Shown here: piece by piece, positions 33,340-42,662 of the stretch
Layout: every line of letters begins with the position of its first letter
How positions within the stretch are numbered: position 1 is the stretch's first letter
Program-made: the position numbers and the translations under genes
Assembly (NCBI GenBank): GCA_902589175.1
Contig: CACIRX010000005.1
Coordinates: 1 to 64,000, forward strand
DNA: 64,000 bases
Reading direction: 5' to 3'
DNA from: an uncultured Pelagibacteraceae bacterium
Lineage (GTDB): Bacteria > Pseudomonadota > Alphaproteobacteria > Pelagibacterales > AG-422-B15
The notes under the pieces: generated by a model
Database searches by the model: none
Seen by the model: only the letters and a program-made list of their open reading frames with translations
What the model was told of the DNA's origin: nothing

Positions 33340-34425
33340 TTGAGTGAAAAAAATTACCTTAGAATCGCTGAAAGAATGGCACTTAGGGCTATTGGTACAA
33401 CGTATCCAAATCCTCCGGTAGGAGCAGTAATTGTTAACAACGGTATAATTTTGTCAAGAGGTTGGACACAGCCTAAAGGTGTGCCTCACGCCGAAATTCA
33501 TGCAATAAACCAAATTAAAAATAAAAAAGATATTAAAGGTGCTCATTTGTATTGCACTCTAGAACCATGTTCGCATGAAGGTAAAACCCCTCCTTGTGTT
33601 GATAAAATTATAGAACTCAAATTTGCAAAAGTGATCATCTCTCAGGTTGATAAGAATCCCCAGGTTAATAATAATTCAGTAAAAAAATTAAGATCAGCTG
33701 GTGTTAACGTTATTATTAAAAATTTTGGTGATAAAATAGAACAATTGAATAATATTTTTTTTAATTCAATAAAAGATCTTAAGCCATTCATAACACTTAA
33801 AATTGCATCTACGGCAGATGGTAAGATTGCAACAAATTTATACGAAAGTAAATGGATCACTAATACAACTTCACGAATGTTTGGCCATAAATTAAGATCG
33901 TTGAATGAATGTTTGATTGTAGGAACTGGAACAATAAGAAAAGATAACCCCATATTAAATTGTAGGCTCGAAGGATTAAGTGGAAGATCTCCTGATATAT
34001 TTGTTTTAGATAGAAGACTAGATTTAAAGCATAATTTAAAAATATTTAGCAATAAAAAACGTAGAATATATATTTTTCATTCTGATAAATTGAAGAAAAA
34101 AATTTTAAATTCAAAGAATATAAAGTATATAAAAATTAAAGAAGTAAATAACGTGTTAGATATCAATACCGTCATAAGAAAAATATCTGATTTAGGTTAT
34201 ATGAGAGTGTTGGTTGAAGGAGGCTCAAAATTGTCAGCTTCTCTGTTGAATGAAAATCTAATTGACGAAATAGCTTGGTTTAGGGCTAGCAAAATAATGG
34301 GAAATAAAGGTATTAATGCTATTTCAAATTTAGATATTGATAGTATTGAAAATTTAAAAAAATTTAAGTTAATTAGTGTTAAATCAATTGATAATGACCA
34401 GTTATCTATTTATAGGAAAAAATAA
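33340..34425 (+). CDS. ribD: Riboflavin biosynthesis deaminase/reductase
   Basis: PNPPVGAVIV, PHAEIHAINQ, LYCTLEPCSHEGKTPPC; C-terminal reductase domain; TTG start. Confidence 0.95.
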   Translation: MSEKNYLRIAERMALRAIGTTYPNPPVGAVIVNNGIILSRGWTQPKGVPHAEIHAINQIKNKKDIKGAHLYCTLEPCSHEGKTPPCVDKIIELKFAKVIISQVDKNPQVNNNSVKKLRSAGVNVIIKNFGDKIEQLNNIFFNSIKDLKPFITLKIASTADGKIATNLYESKWITNTTSRMFGHKLRSLNECLIVGTGTIRKDNPILNCRLEGLSGRSPDIFVLDRRLDLKHNLKIFSNKKRRIYIFHSDKLKKKILNSKNIKYIKIKEVNNVLDINTVIRKISDLGYMRVLVEGGSKLSASLLNENLIDEIAWFRASKIMGNKGINAISNLDIDSIENLKKFKLISVKSIDNDQLSIYRKK

Positions 34426-34428
34426 TCC

Positions 34429-35019
34429 ATGTTTTCCGGAATAATAGAAAATATAGGAATTGTTAAAGAGTATAAAAAACTAAAAGACTATCGGCTTGTA
34501 CTTGATACTGATCTTAACTTTAAAGATGTAAAAAAAGGAAGCTCAGTTTGCTGTAATGGAGTATGTTTAACTGTTACATCTAAAAAAAAATTATCAAAAA
34601 AAACAAGACTTAGCTTTGATGTTTCAAAAGAGACCGTAAATTGTACAAATTTTAATCATATAAAAATAGGCGATCTAGTAAATATTGAGAAATCTCTAAG
34701 AGTTGGAGATGAAATAAGTGGTCATTTCGTTTTTGGGCATGTAGATGATACTGCTTCATTAGTATCATTAATAAAAATTGGTGGCTCTTATGAGTTAAAA
34801 TTCAAAATTTCTAAAAAACTAAGTAAGTTTATCGCAAAAAAAGGGTCTATTGCCATAAATGGTATTTCTCTTACAGTCAATAATTTTAAAAAAGGTGAAA
34901 TTTACCTCAATATAATTCCTCACACATGGAAAAAAACTAATCTTAATAAATTAAAAGTAGGCGATAGAATAAATCTTGAAGTAGATATGCTTGCAAGATA
35001 TGTTACGCAAAACCGTTGA
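34429..35019 (+). CDS. ribE: Riboflavin synthase alpha chain
   Basis: MFSGIIENIGIV, SVCCNGVCLTV, GDLVNIEKSLRVGDEISGHFVFGHVD, GSIAINGISLTVN. Confidence 0.95.
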   Translation: MFSGIIENIGIVKEYKKLKDYRLVLDTDLNFKDVKKGSSVCCNGVCLTVTSKKKLSKKTRLSFDVSKETVNCTNFNHIKIGDLVNIEKSLRVGDEISGHFVFGHVDDTASLVSLIKIGGSYELKFKISKKLSKFIAKKGSIAINGISLTVNNFKKGEIYLNIIPHTWKKTNLNKLKVGDRINLEVDMLARYVTQNR

Positions 35020-35022
35020 TCT

Positions 35023-36153
35023 GTGTTGTTTATGAATAATGAATTTATATCGTCTATTGAAGAAATAATTGAAGACCAAAAACTTGGTAAAATGGTAATT
35101 ATGGTCGATGATGAAGATCGTGAAAATGAGGGAGATTTGATCATTCCCGCGGCGAAAGTTGATGATAAAGCAATAAACTTTATGGCAACTCATGGCAGGG
35201 GTTTGATTTGTTTATCGCTTACAGAGGATAGAGTAAAGGAACTTAATTTACCTTTGATGTCACAAAATAATGACTCACGCGACACTACTGCATTTACAAT
35301 ATCCATAGAGGCAAAAGAGGGTGTTACAACGGGTATTTCTGCGCAAGACCGAGCTGTAACAATCCAAACTGCAATTGATCAAAATAAATCAAAAAAAGAC
35401 ATTATGAGCCCTGGACATGTATTTCCATTAGTTGCCAGAGACGGAGGTGTATTAATGAGAGCTGGTCACACTGAAGCGTCAGTCGATTTAGCTAGGCTTA
35501 GTGGGTATACGCCAGCGGGAGTTATTTGCGAAATAATGAATGATGATGGCACTATGGCAAGAATTCCTGACCTTATTGAGTTTTCAAAAAAACATAGCAT
35601 CAAAATAGGAAGGATAGTGGATTTAATTTCTCATAGAAGAAATAAAGATAAGTTTATAAAAAAATCTTATGACTCAGAGATAAATTTAGACTCAGGTGGT
35701 AAATTCAATATCAAAATATATGAGTCACTCTATGACGGTACCGAGCAAATTGTACTAACAAAAGGAGATGTAAGTGATGGAAATCCGATTATGGTCAGAG
35801 TACATGTTACAGACTACTTTGATAATTTATTTGGTAATTACGGAAGTGATGATGCTTCATTACACAAAGCTATCAAAATCATTGAAAAGGAAAATAGAGG
35901 AGTCATTATCTTAATTAGAGATACTGGTAAATATATAATAAATAATTTAATAACAAACCAATCAAATCCAGGTAATCAAATACAAACTACTAGTGACGAA
36001 CTTAGAATTTATGGCATGGGAGCGCAAATCCTATCAGAAATTGGAGTAAAAAAAATGATACTTCTTACGAATACTGAATGGAAATTTATTGGTTTAGATG
36101 CCTTTAATATAGAAATAATTGAGACTAAATTTTTAAATACTATAAATGACTAA
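35023..36153 (+). CDS. ribB: 3,4-dihydroxy-2-butanone 4-phosphate synthase fused to degenerate GTP cyclohydrolase II-like domain
   Basis: DHBP synthase motifs DDEDRENEGDLI, GRGLICLSL, HTEASVDLARLSG; C-terminal GCHII homology without zinc cysteines. Confidence 0.93.
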   Translation: MLFMNNEFISSIEEIIEDQKLGKMVIMVDDEDRENEGDLIIPAAKVDDKAINFMATHGRGLICLSLTEDRVKELNLPLMSQNNDSRDTTAFTISIEAKEGVTTGISAQDRAVTIQTAIDQNKSKKDIMSPGHVFPLVARDGGVLMRAGHTEASVDLARLSGYTPAGVICEIMNDDGTMARIPDLIEFSKKHSIKIGRIVDLISHRRNKDKFIKKSYDSEINLDSGGKFNIKIYESLYDGTEQIVLTKGDVSDGNPIMVRVHVTDYFDNLFGNYGSDDASLHKAIKIIEKENRGVIILIRDTGKYIINNLITNQSNPGNQIQTTSDELRIYGMGAQILSEIGVKKMILLTNTEWKFIGLDAFNIEIIETKFLNTIND

Positions 36154-36559
36154 AAAATATAAATTCTTATTAGTAGCCTCGACTTTTTATCCCAAAATAA
36201 CAGAAGGTTTATTGAATGGTGCAGTCACTGAGTTGAAAAGACTAAAATTTAATTACGATGTATTTAAGGTAAACGGGTCACTTGAAATCCCTGTTCAAAT
36301 TGCGATACTTCTAAAAAGAAAAAAATACGATGCAGTTATTGCAGTGGGCTGTATTATTAAAGGTAAGACTGATCATTATGAGTTTATTGCAAATGCTATT
36401 ACAAATTCACTGCTATCAATATCTGTTAAAAATAGAATTCCAGTTTCCAACACTGTACTTACATGTTCAAGTATTAAGCAAGCAACTGAGCGATCTTCGA
36501 AGAAACTCAATAGAGCAAAAGAAGCAGTTTTGGCGGCTATATCAGTTTTAAAAAATTAA
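36146..36559 (+). CDS. ribH: 6,7-dimethyl-8-ribityllumazine synthase
   Basis: VNGSLEIPVQIAIL, DAVIAVGCIIKGKTDHYEFI, RIPVSNTVLT. Confidence 0.93.
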   Translation: MTKKYKFLLVASTFYPKITEGLLNGAVTELKRLKFNYDVFKVNGSLEIPVQIAILLKRKKYDAVIAVGCIIKGKTDHYEFIANAITNSLLSISVKNRIPVSNTVLTCSSIKQATERSSKKLNRAKEAVLAAISVLKN

Positions 36560-36565
36560 AAATCA

Positions 36566-36988
36566 ATGTCTGATATAAAATCATATCAAAGGCTTTTAGC
36601 TGTTCAGGCTTTTTATGAATTTACTATTAATAAAAGAGGAATGGATGATTCTTTTGAAGAATCGCTTTTACATATTGTTGAAAATAGTGATTTTAAAAAC
36701 AAAATAAATAATTCCAAACTTTTACTTACTAAAGAAATTTTAGAGGGTGTTTTTCATAATCTGAAAAAAATAGATTTGATCTTAAAAAGTTCACTTAAGG
36801 ATAAAAGTAAAGTAAAATCATTTGATAAATTATTACTTTCTATCTTCCGATGCGCAATTTATGAGATTGAAGTAAAAAAAGAAATTTCAAAGAAAATTGT
36901 TATTTCAGAGTATTTATTGATATTGAATCATTTTTTTGGCAATAAAGAGGCTACACTTCTAAATGGAGTACTTGATAACCTTAGATAA
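36566..36988 (+). CDS. nusB: Transcription antitermination protein NusB
   Basis: RLLAVQAFYEF, LDKLLLSIFRCAIYEIEV-type C-terminus, position after ribH. Confidence 0.88.
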   Translation: MSDIKSYQRLLAVQAFYEFTINKRGMDDSFEESLLHIVENSDFKNKINNSKLLLTKEILEGVFHNLKKIDLILKSSLKDKSKVKSFDKLLLSIFRCAIYEIEVKKEISKKIVISEYLLILNHFFGNKEATLLNGVLDNLR

Positions 36989-37070
36989 AATTAGAATAAA
37001 ATAAAAGTTGCATATTTATGTAATTTTTGGCATTTTCTCCACCAGCAATAAACAATTAAGGACATAAGAT

Positions 37071-39143
37071 ATGAGTATATTAAACCTAATTATTTTCTCA
37101 GGAATACTATCAATTATTTATGGTTTTTGGGCTGGAAATTCAGTTTTAAAATCAAATCCTGGTAGTGAAAAAATGCAAGAAATTTCATCAGCAATTCAAA
37201 TTGGTGCTCAAGCTTATTTAAATAGGCAATATACAACTATTGCTATTGTAGGTGCAGTTATCTGTGTTCTTTTATATTTATTTTTTAGAGATTTTTGGGT
37301 TGTTGGAGGTTATTTAATTGGCGCAATACTATCAGGCGCGGCTGGATACATTGGAATGATAATTTCCGTTAGGGCTAATGTTAGAACAGCTCAGGCAGCT
37401 AGTGAGAGTTTGGGAAAAGGTCTAAATGTTGCTTTTAAAGCTGGTGCTGTAACTGGCATGCTTGTTGCTGGTTTGGCTTTATTATCAATATCAGTTTACT
37501 ATGCTGTATTAGAGTCTTTCTCGGTGTCTGAGGAGACTCTCAAGCATGCACTTGTTGCTCTGGGATTTGGTGCCTCACTTATTTCAATATTTGCCAGACT
37601 TGGGGGCGGAATTTTTACTAAAGGAGCAGATGTTGGAGCTGATCTAGTTGGCAAAGTTGAAGCGGGTATTCCTGAGGATGACCCTAGAAATCCTGCAGTT
37701 ATAGCTGATAATGTTGGAGATAATGTTGGAGATTGCGCGGGCATGGCGGCTGATTTATTTGAGACTTATGCTGTAACAATTGTAGCAACCATGGTTTTAG
37801 CTACAATATTTTTTTCTGGCGAAATTGCTCACATGATGACTATTTACCCTATGGCAATTGGTGGAAGTTGTTTGGTGGCTTCTATCATCGGTACTTTTTT
37901 TGTAAGATTAGGGTCTTCTCAAAGTATTATGGGTGCATTATATAAAGGCTTTATTGCATCAGCAATACTCTCATTGATTTTTATTTATCCAGTAACTCAA
38001 ATAGTATTAGGCGACATGTCAAAAGAATTTACTTTTGGTGAAACGACATTTTCTGGAACTTCACTTTATTTATGTTCAATAATAGGAATTGTAATTACAG
38101 GACTTCTTATCTGGATAACTGAATATTATACCGGTACAAATTATAGACCAGTTCAAAGTGTTGCAAAAGCCTCTACAACTGGCCATGGAACAAATGTAAT
38201 CCAAGGATTAGCGGTTTCTATGGAAGCAACAGCGCTTCCAGCATTAGTTATTGTGATAGGTATTGTTATGACGTTTCAGTTGGCTGGCTTATTTGGAATT
38301 GCAATTGCAGTAACTGCAATGCTTGCACTAGCTGGAATGGTTGTTGCGCTTGATGCATATGGTCCTGTCACAGATAATGCTGGTGGTATTGCAGAAATGT
38401 CAAATCTAGATGAAAATGTAAGAAAAACTACGGACGCACTTGATGCAGTTGGAAATACAACAAAAGCAGTTACAAAGGGCTATGCAATTGGTTCGGCTGG
38501 TTTGGGAGCATTAGTTTTATTTGCTGCTTACGTAGAAGATCTTAAATTAATTGATAGTCTAACTCCGAATTTCAGTCTGGAAAATCCATATGTGGTTGTT
38601 GGACTATTAATAGGTGGTTTACTGCCTTATTTGTTCGCCTCAATGGGAATGATGGCCGTTGGTCGTGCTGGTGGCGCAGTCGTTGAAGAAGTTAGAAAAC
38701 AATTTGCTGATAATCCTGGCATTATGACAGGTCAGTCAAAGCCAGACTACTCAAGATCTGTTGATATGCTGACAAGATCAGCAATAAAGGAAATGATTAT
38801 ACCTTCAATGCTACCAGTGTTATCTCCTATTATTTTATATGCAATTGTCGCAATTGTTGCAGATCAAAATGCTGCTGTTTCCTCAGTTGGCGCAATGTTA
38901 CTTGGTGTAATTGTAACAGGTATTTTTGTAGCAATTTCAATGACAGCTGGTGGTGGTGCATGGGATAATGCAAAAAAGTATGTTGAAGATGGTAATTTTG
39001 GCGGTAAAGGGTCTGAAGCTCATAAAGCTGCCGTTACAGGAGATACAGTAGGTGATCCTTATAAAGATACAGCAGGACCAGCAGTTAACCCAATGATCAA
39101 AATAACAAACATTGTTGCATTGCTGTTATTAGCTGCCCTATAA
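37071..39143 (+). CDS. hppA: H+-translocating membrane pyrophosphatase, K+-independent type by motif
   Basis: [85 protein letters not shown]. Confidence 0.97.
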   Translation: MSILNLIIFSGILSIIYGFWAGNSVLKSNPGSEKMQEISSAIQIGAQAYLNRQYTTIAIVGAVICVLLYLFFRDFWVVGGYLIGAILSGAAGYIGMIISVRANVRTAQAASESLGKGLNVAFKAGAVTGMLVAGLALLSISVYYAVLESFSVSEETLKHALVALGFGASLISIFARLGGGIFTKGADVGADLVGKVEAGIPEDDPRNPAVIADNVGDNVGDCAGMAADLFETYAVTIVATMVLATIFFSGEIAHMMTIYPMAIGGSCLVASIIGTFFVRLGSSQSIMGALYKGFIASAILSLIFIYPVTQIVLGDMSKEFTFGETTFSGTSLYLCSIIGIVITGLLIWITEYYTGTNYRPVQSVAKASTTGHGTNVIQGLAVSMEATALPALVIVIGIVMTFQLAGLFGIAIAVTAMLALAGMVVALDAYGPVTDNAGGIAEMSNLDENVRKTTDALDAVGNTTKAVTKGYAIGSAGLGALVLFAAYVEDLKLIDSLTPNFSLENPYVVVGLLIGGLLPYLFASMGMMAVGRAGGAVVEEVRKQFADNPGIMTGQSKPDYSRSVDMLTRSAIKEMIIPSMLPVLSPIILYAIVAIVADQNAAVSSVGAMLLGVIVTGIFVAISMTAGGGAWDNAKKYVEDGNFGGKGSEAHKAAVTGDTVGDPYKDTAGPAVNPMIKITNIVALLLLAAL

Positions 39144-39150
39144 GTATTTT

Positions 39151-39582
39151 TTAATTACCTCTTGTAAACGCTTCGTATAATTGGTCGGTAATTCCGTAGG
39201 CATCTCTTCTAACTTTAGTCACGTCAGAAGAAAATGAAATTTTATTAAAATCATCAACAGTCAAAATACTTTGATTTTCAAGTATTCCGTCCTTATTAAA
39301 TGAGTATCTAAATATATTTTGAACTAATAATGAATCCTCCTCAAATACTTTTTGTTCTTTTAAAGACAAAAGATATATCCAAACATTGTTAACATCATTT
39401 ATCTCAATTGAAGGAGAGCCCATTACTTTAAATATTTCATTTCTTGAGGTAATATTAACTTCAAATTCAGCAATTTTGTCGGATGAGATAAGTAAATCGT
39501 CCATGAGATATCCATGTTGCTTATTTATTGGGGAACAACTATATAGAATAAATAGTATTAGGAAAATTTTAGTATATTTCAC
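39151..39582 (-). CDS. Outer membrane assembly lipoprotein, SmpA/OmlA (BamE) family
   Basis: Lipoprotein signal (LILFILYSC), SRNEIFKVMGSPS, NNVWIYLLS; GTG start. Confidence 0.78.
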   Translation of the reverse strand: MKYTKIFLILFILYSCSPINKQHGYLMDDLLISSDKIAEFEVNITSRNEIFKVMGSPSIEINDVNNVWIYLLSLKEQKVFEEDSLLVQNIFRYSFNKDGILENQSILTVDDFNKISFSSDVTKVRRDAYGITDQLYEAFTRGN

Positions 39583-39589
39583 ATTTTTT

Positions 39590-40120
39590 ATGTTATTTCA
39601 GAATAAAGACAAATCAATAGAAAAAATTTATCAGAATATCGTTGAAATATCGAGATCAAAATTTTTATATATTGATCATGATCTTGACGACACATTCGAA
39701 ACAAGATTTGATTTAATTATCTTTCATTCTTTTATTATCTTCTATTTTTATAAAAGTAAGAAAATTAGTAAGTCTAATGTTGCACAAAATCTTTTTGATT
39801 ATATGTTTAATGATTTTGAAAATAATCTTAGAGAAATGGGGTTTGGCGATATAGCGGTTAATAAAAAAATGAAAAATTTTATAAGAGCATTTTATGGCAG
39901 ATTATCGCAGTATAGTAAGGGTATAGATATTTTAAAAAATGAAGGTGATAAAACATTGATTGAACAAACAATCTTAAATAATATCTTTAAGGGTAAAGTT
40001 ATAAATCAAAAAAGTTTAAATATGTTTGTAAATTATATGATTAACAATATTAATAACTTTGAGAGTATGTCAGAAAGTATAAATTTAAGAAGTAACTTTA
40101 AATTTTTGGACTTCATTTAG
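39590..40120 (+). CDS. Ubiquinol-cytochrome c chaperone (CBP3-like) family
   Basis: IYQNIVEISRSKFLY, ETRFDLIIFHSFIIFYFYK, NDFENNLREMGFGDIAVNKKMKNFIRAFYGR; upstream part of listed ORF is antisense to bamE. Confidence 0.82.
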   Translation: MLFQNKDKSIEKIYQNIVEISRSKFLYIDHDLDDTFETRFDLIIFHSFIIFYFYKSKKISKSNVAQNLFDYMFNDFENNLREMGFGDIAVNKKMKNFIRAFYGRLSQYSKGIDILKNEGDKTLIEQTILNNIFKGKVINQKSLNMFVNYMINNINNFESMSESINLRSNFKFLDFI

Positions 40121-40124
40121 TATT

Positions 40125-41162
40125 TTGAAAAAAAAATTTAAATTAGCTGTTGATATGTTGGGCAGTGAAACAGAAACCCACCAAATACTTAAAGGGCTAG
40201 AGCAATCTTTATTAAGGAATATAAATTATGAATTTTTTTTATTTGGAAATAGAAATTCGATATCAGACATTCTTAATAAATTTAAAAACTTAAAGAATTC
40301 TTCTGAAATAATTGATTGCTCGGATAGTATATCTATGGATGATAAGCCATCTGAAATCATTAAATCGAAGAACTTGTCTAGCATGTATCAAGCGATTAAG
40401 TCTGTTGAAGAATATAAATCAGACGCAATACTCTCTATGGGTAATACAGGCGCGTTGATGACACTTTCCTTGCTGAATATCAAAACTATGCCCGAAATAA
40501 AACGTCCTTCTATTGCATCTATTTGGCCAAATATGAATGGAGAGTCAATTGTTTTAGATCTTGGGGCTAACACTAAATTAAGTGCAAAATATCTTATAGA
40601 TAATGCAATACTAGGTTCTAGTTTGGCTAAAATATTATTTAAAATAAATAAACCATCTATTGGCATATTAAATGTTGGTACTGAGGATAATAAAGGAAAT
40701 GATGAAATTAAAAATGCTTCAGATAGATTGAGAGAATTGGATAAAAAAGGGTTTATAAACTATTATGGATTTATAGAGGGTAATGATATTTCTATTGGAA
40801 GAACTAATGTAGTTGTTACGGATGGATTTACTGGAAATATCGCGCTGAAGACAGCTGAGGGAACTGCAAAATTATATCAAAGCCACCTAAATTCAGCTTA
40901 TCAAAGTTCTTTTATTTCAAAATTTGGATATTTGTTGTCATCAATTGCACTTAAATCCGTTAAGGAGAGGCTTGATCCAAGAGTTCACAACTGTGGAATA
41001 TTCATGGGATTAAACGCTTTGGTAGTTAAGTGTCATGGACAATCTGAATTTAAGGGCATTTCATATGCCTCAGATATAATTTACTCATTACTTGAAAATG
41101 ATGTAAACGAAAAAATAAAGAAATACATGATAGAAACTCATAGCGAGATAGCTATTAAATGA
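40125..41162 (+). CDS. plsX: Phosphate acyltransferase PlsX
   Basis: LAVDMLGSETE, ILSMGNTGALM, LDLGANTK, NVGTEDNKGN, VVTDGFTGNIALK; TTG start. Confidence 0.94.
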   Translation: MKKKFKLAVDMLGSETETHQILKGLEQSLLRNINYEFFLFGNRNSISDILNKFKNLKNSSEIIDCSDSISMDDKPSEIIKSKNLSSMYQAIKSVEEYKSDAILSMGNTGALMTLSLLNIKTMPEIKRPSIASIWPNMNGESIVLDLGANTKLSAKYLIDNAILGSSLAKILFKINKPSIGILNVGTEDNKGNDEIKNASDRLRELDKKGFINYYGFIEGNDISIGRTNVVVTDGFTGNIALKTAEGTAKLYQSHLNSAYQSSFISKFGYLLSSIALKSVKERLDPRVHNCGIFMGLNALVVKCHGQSEFKGISYASDIIYSLLENDVNEKIKKYMIETHSEIAIK

Positions 41163-41183
41163 GTAAAAAAAGTAATTAATGTA

Positions 41184-41211
41184 TTGTTATAAGTTGTTAA
41201 TTTAATATAAT
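41184..41211 (+). promoter_or_regulatory. Candidate sigma70-type promoter TTGTTA-N16-TATAAT for ihfA
   Basis: TTGTTA at 41184-41189, TATAAT at 41206-41211; ATG at 41219 lies at the predicted +1. Confidence 0.5.
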
Positions 41212-41218
41212 TTTTCCT

Positions 41219-41536
41219 ATGGAAAAGACAACAACAAGATCAACTCTTAGTGAAGCTGTGTTCAAGAATGTTGGTCTTTCAAGAAATGAGTCTGCTACAC
41301 TTGTAGACTCAGTTTTTACTGAAATTCTTAAAAGTTTAATACAGGGTGATGATGTAAAGATTTCATCATTCGGAACTTTTGTTGTAAGGCAAAAAAAAGA
41401 AAGAATTGGTCGTAACCCAAAGACCGGGCAAGAAGTTCCAATCACCGCTAGAAGTGTAGTTACTTTTAGAGCCTCAAATGTTTTAAAGTCTAAGGTGAAC
41501 AGTAAGAATAAAACTAATGTTAGGGAATTTAATTAA
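41219..41536 (+). CDS. ihfA: Integration host factor alpha-like DNA-binding protein
   Basis: [65 protein letters not shown]. Confidence 0.93.
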   Translation: MEKTTTRSTLSEAVFKNVGLSRNESATLVDSVFTEILKSLIQGDDVKISSFGTFVVRQKKERIGRNPKTGQEVPITARSVVTFRASNVLKSKVNSKNKTNVREFN

Positions 41537-41958
41537 TGAGCACAAAGTCGCCAGAAGCATTTAGAACTATAAGTGAAGTATCCAAAGACCTTTCCTTGCC
41601 CCAACATGTTCTTAGATTTTGGGAAACTAAATTTGTTCAGATCAAGCCAATCAAAAGAGGTGGCGGTAGAAGATATTATAGACCTGAAGACGTAAGGTTA
41701 TTAAAAGGTATTAAAAGTATGTTGTATAATGACGGCTATACTATTAGAGGTGTCCAGAAGGTAATAAAAGAAAATGGTACAAAAAAGTTACTGAAATCAG
41801 AAAATGAAAATAAAGTCTTTACAGAAAATAAAAAAAATAATAATGACTCATCATTACATGATAAAATACCTCATTATTCAATCAATGAGTCAAAAAGAAA
41901 AAAACTGATGAATGTATTAGATGATTTAATTTCTCTTAAAAAGAAACTGGATAATTAA
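41536..41958 (+). CDS. MerR family transcriptional regulator
   Basis: [45 protein letters not shown]. Confidence 0.92.
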   Translation: MSTKSPEAFRTISEVSKDLSLPQHVLRFWETKFVQIKPIKRGGGRRYYRPEDVRLLKGIKSMLYNDGYTIRGVQKVIKENGTKKLLKSENENKVFTENKKNNNDSSLHDKIPHYSINESKRKKLMNVLDDLISLKKKLDN

Positions 41959-41961
41959 GAT

Positions 41962-42153
41962 ATGGCAAAGAAGTCTACTGTTAAAGTCCGTCTTGTGCCA
42001 GAGGAGAAAGCTGATAGTAAGTTTTATTATTATGCAAAGAAACCTACTTCTGGTCTGAAGGCAAAAGATAAGTTAAGGATGAAGAAGTATAATCCGGCAA
42101 CCAAAAAACATGAATGGTTTGTAGAGAAGAAACTTCCACCTCATAGTAAATAG
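41962..42153 (+). CDS. rpmG: 50S ribosomal protein L33
   Basis: KVRLVPEEKADSKFYYYAKK, KLRMKKYNPATKKHEWFVEKKL. Confidence 0.92.
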   Translation: MAKKSTVKVRLVPEEKADSKFYYYAKKPTSGLKAKDKLRMKKYNPATKKHEWFVEKKLPPHSK

Positions 42154-42447
42154 TTATTTTTTAAAATTTTTTTTCTCAAAATTTATAAAATTTTTAATTA
42201 TTGATACCCAAATATCACTAATCAATTTTGGATTCGCACCAAGTTTTTTTGCTTGATTTGAAACTTTCTTTTTAATTTCATTTATCCTTTTTGTATCGAT
42301 AATATCTGATTTTCTTGTTTTAAGACTAAGTGCTTTGTTTACCAATTCAGATCTCTTAACCATCAATGGTAAGATCTTAGAATCAATTTTGTCGATCCTT
42401 TTTCTTACCTCTTTCATCTTGGAAGAGTTATTTTTTTTTCTTATCAT
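42154..42447 (-). CDS. Chorismate mutase type II
   Basis: VRKRIDKIDSKILPLMVKRSELVNKALSLK, DTKRINEIKKKVSNQA. Confidence 0.85.
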   Translation of the reverse strand: MIRKKNNSSKMKEVRKRIDKIDSKILPLMVKRSELVNKALSLKTRKSDIIDTKRINEIKKKVSNQAKKLGANPKLISDIWVSIIKNFINFEKKNFKK

Positions 42448-42638
42448 CTTTTTTTAAACGGCTTTAAAATATACATTGCAGGGAAAACCCAGATAATACC
42501 CAGTATAAAGTAAACAATAAATTCTAATAGCCAATGATTAAAGTTGATTTTAATTAAAAAAGCCATAACTAATATACAATACAAAAACATCATAAGTATA
42601 AAGATAATAATACTTAGTAGTTTTTTTGTTTTTTGCAT
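42444..42638 (-). CDS. Small membrane protein, DUF2842-like
   Basis: Two TM segments with GIIWVFPAMYILKPFKK C-terminus. Confidence 0.65.
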   Translation of the reverse strand: MQKTKKLLSIIIFILMMFLYCILVMAFLIKINFNHWLLEFIVYFILGIIWVFPAMYILKPFKKR

Positions 42639-42662
42639 AATTAATATTTAATAATTTAAATT

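Noticed and set aside
33642-34052. 136-aa minus-strand ORF inside ribD
   Set aside because: Antisense shadow ORF of a conserved gene, no domain recognised.
41197-41445. 82-aa minus-strand ORF overlapping ihfA
   Set aside because: Antisense to a highly conserved DNA-binding protein gene.
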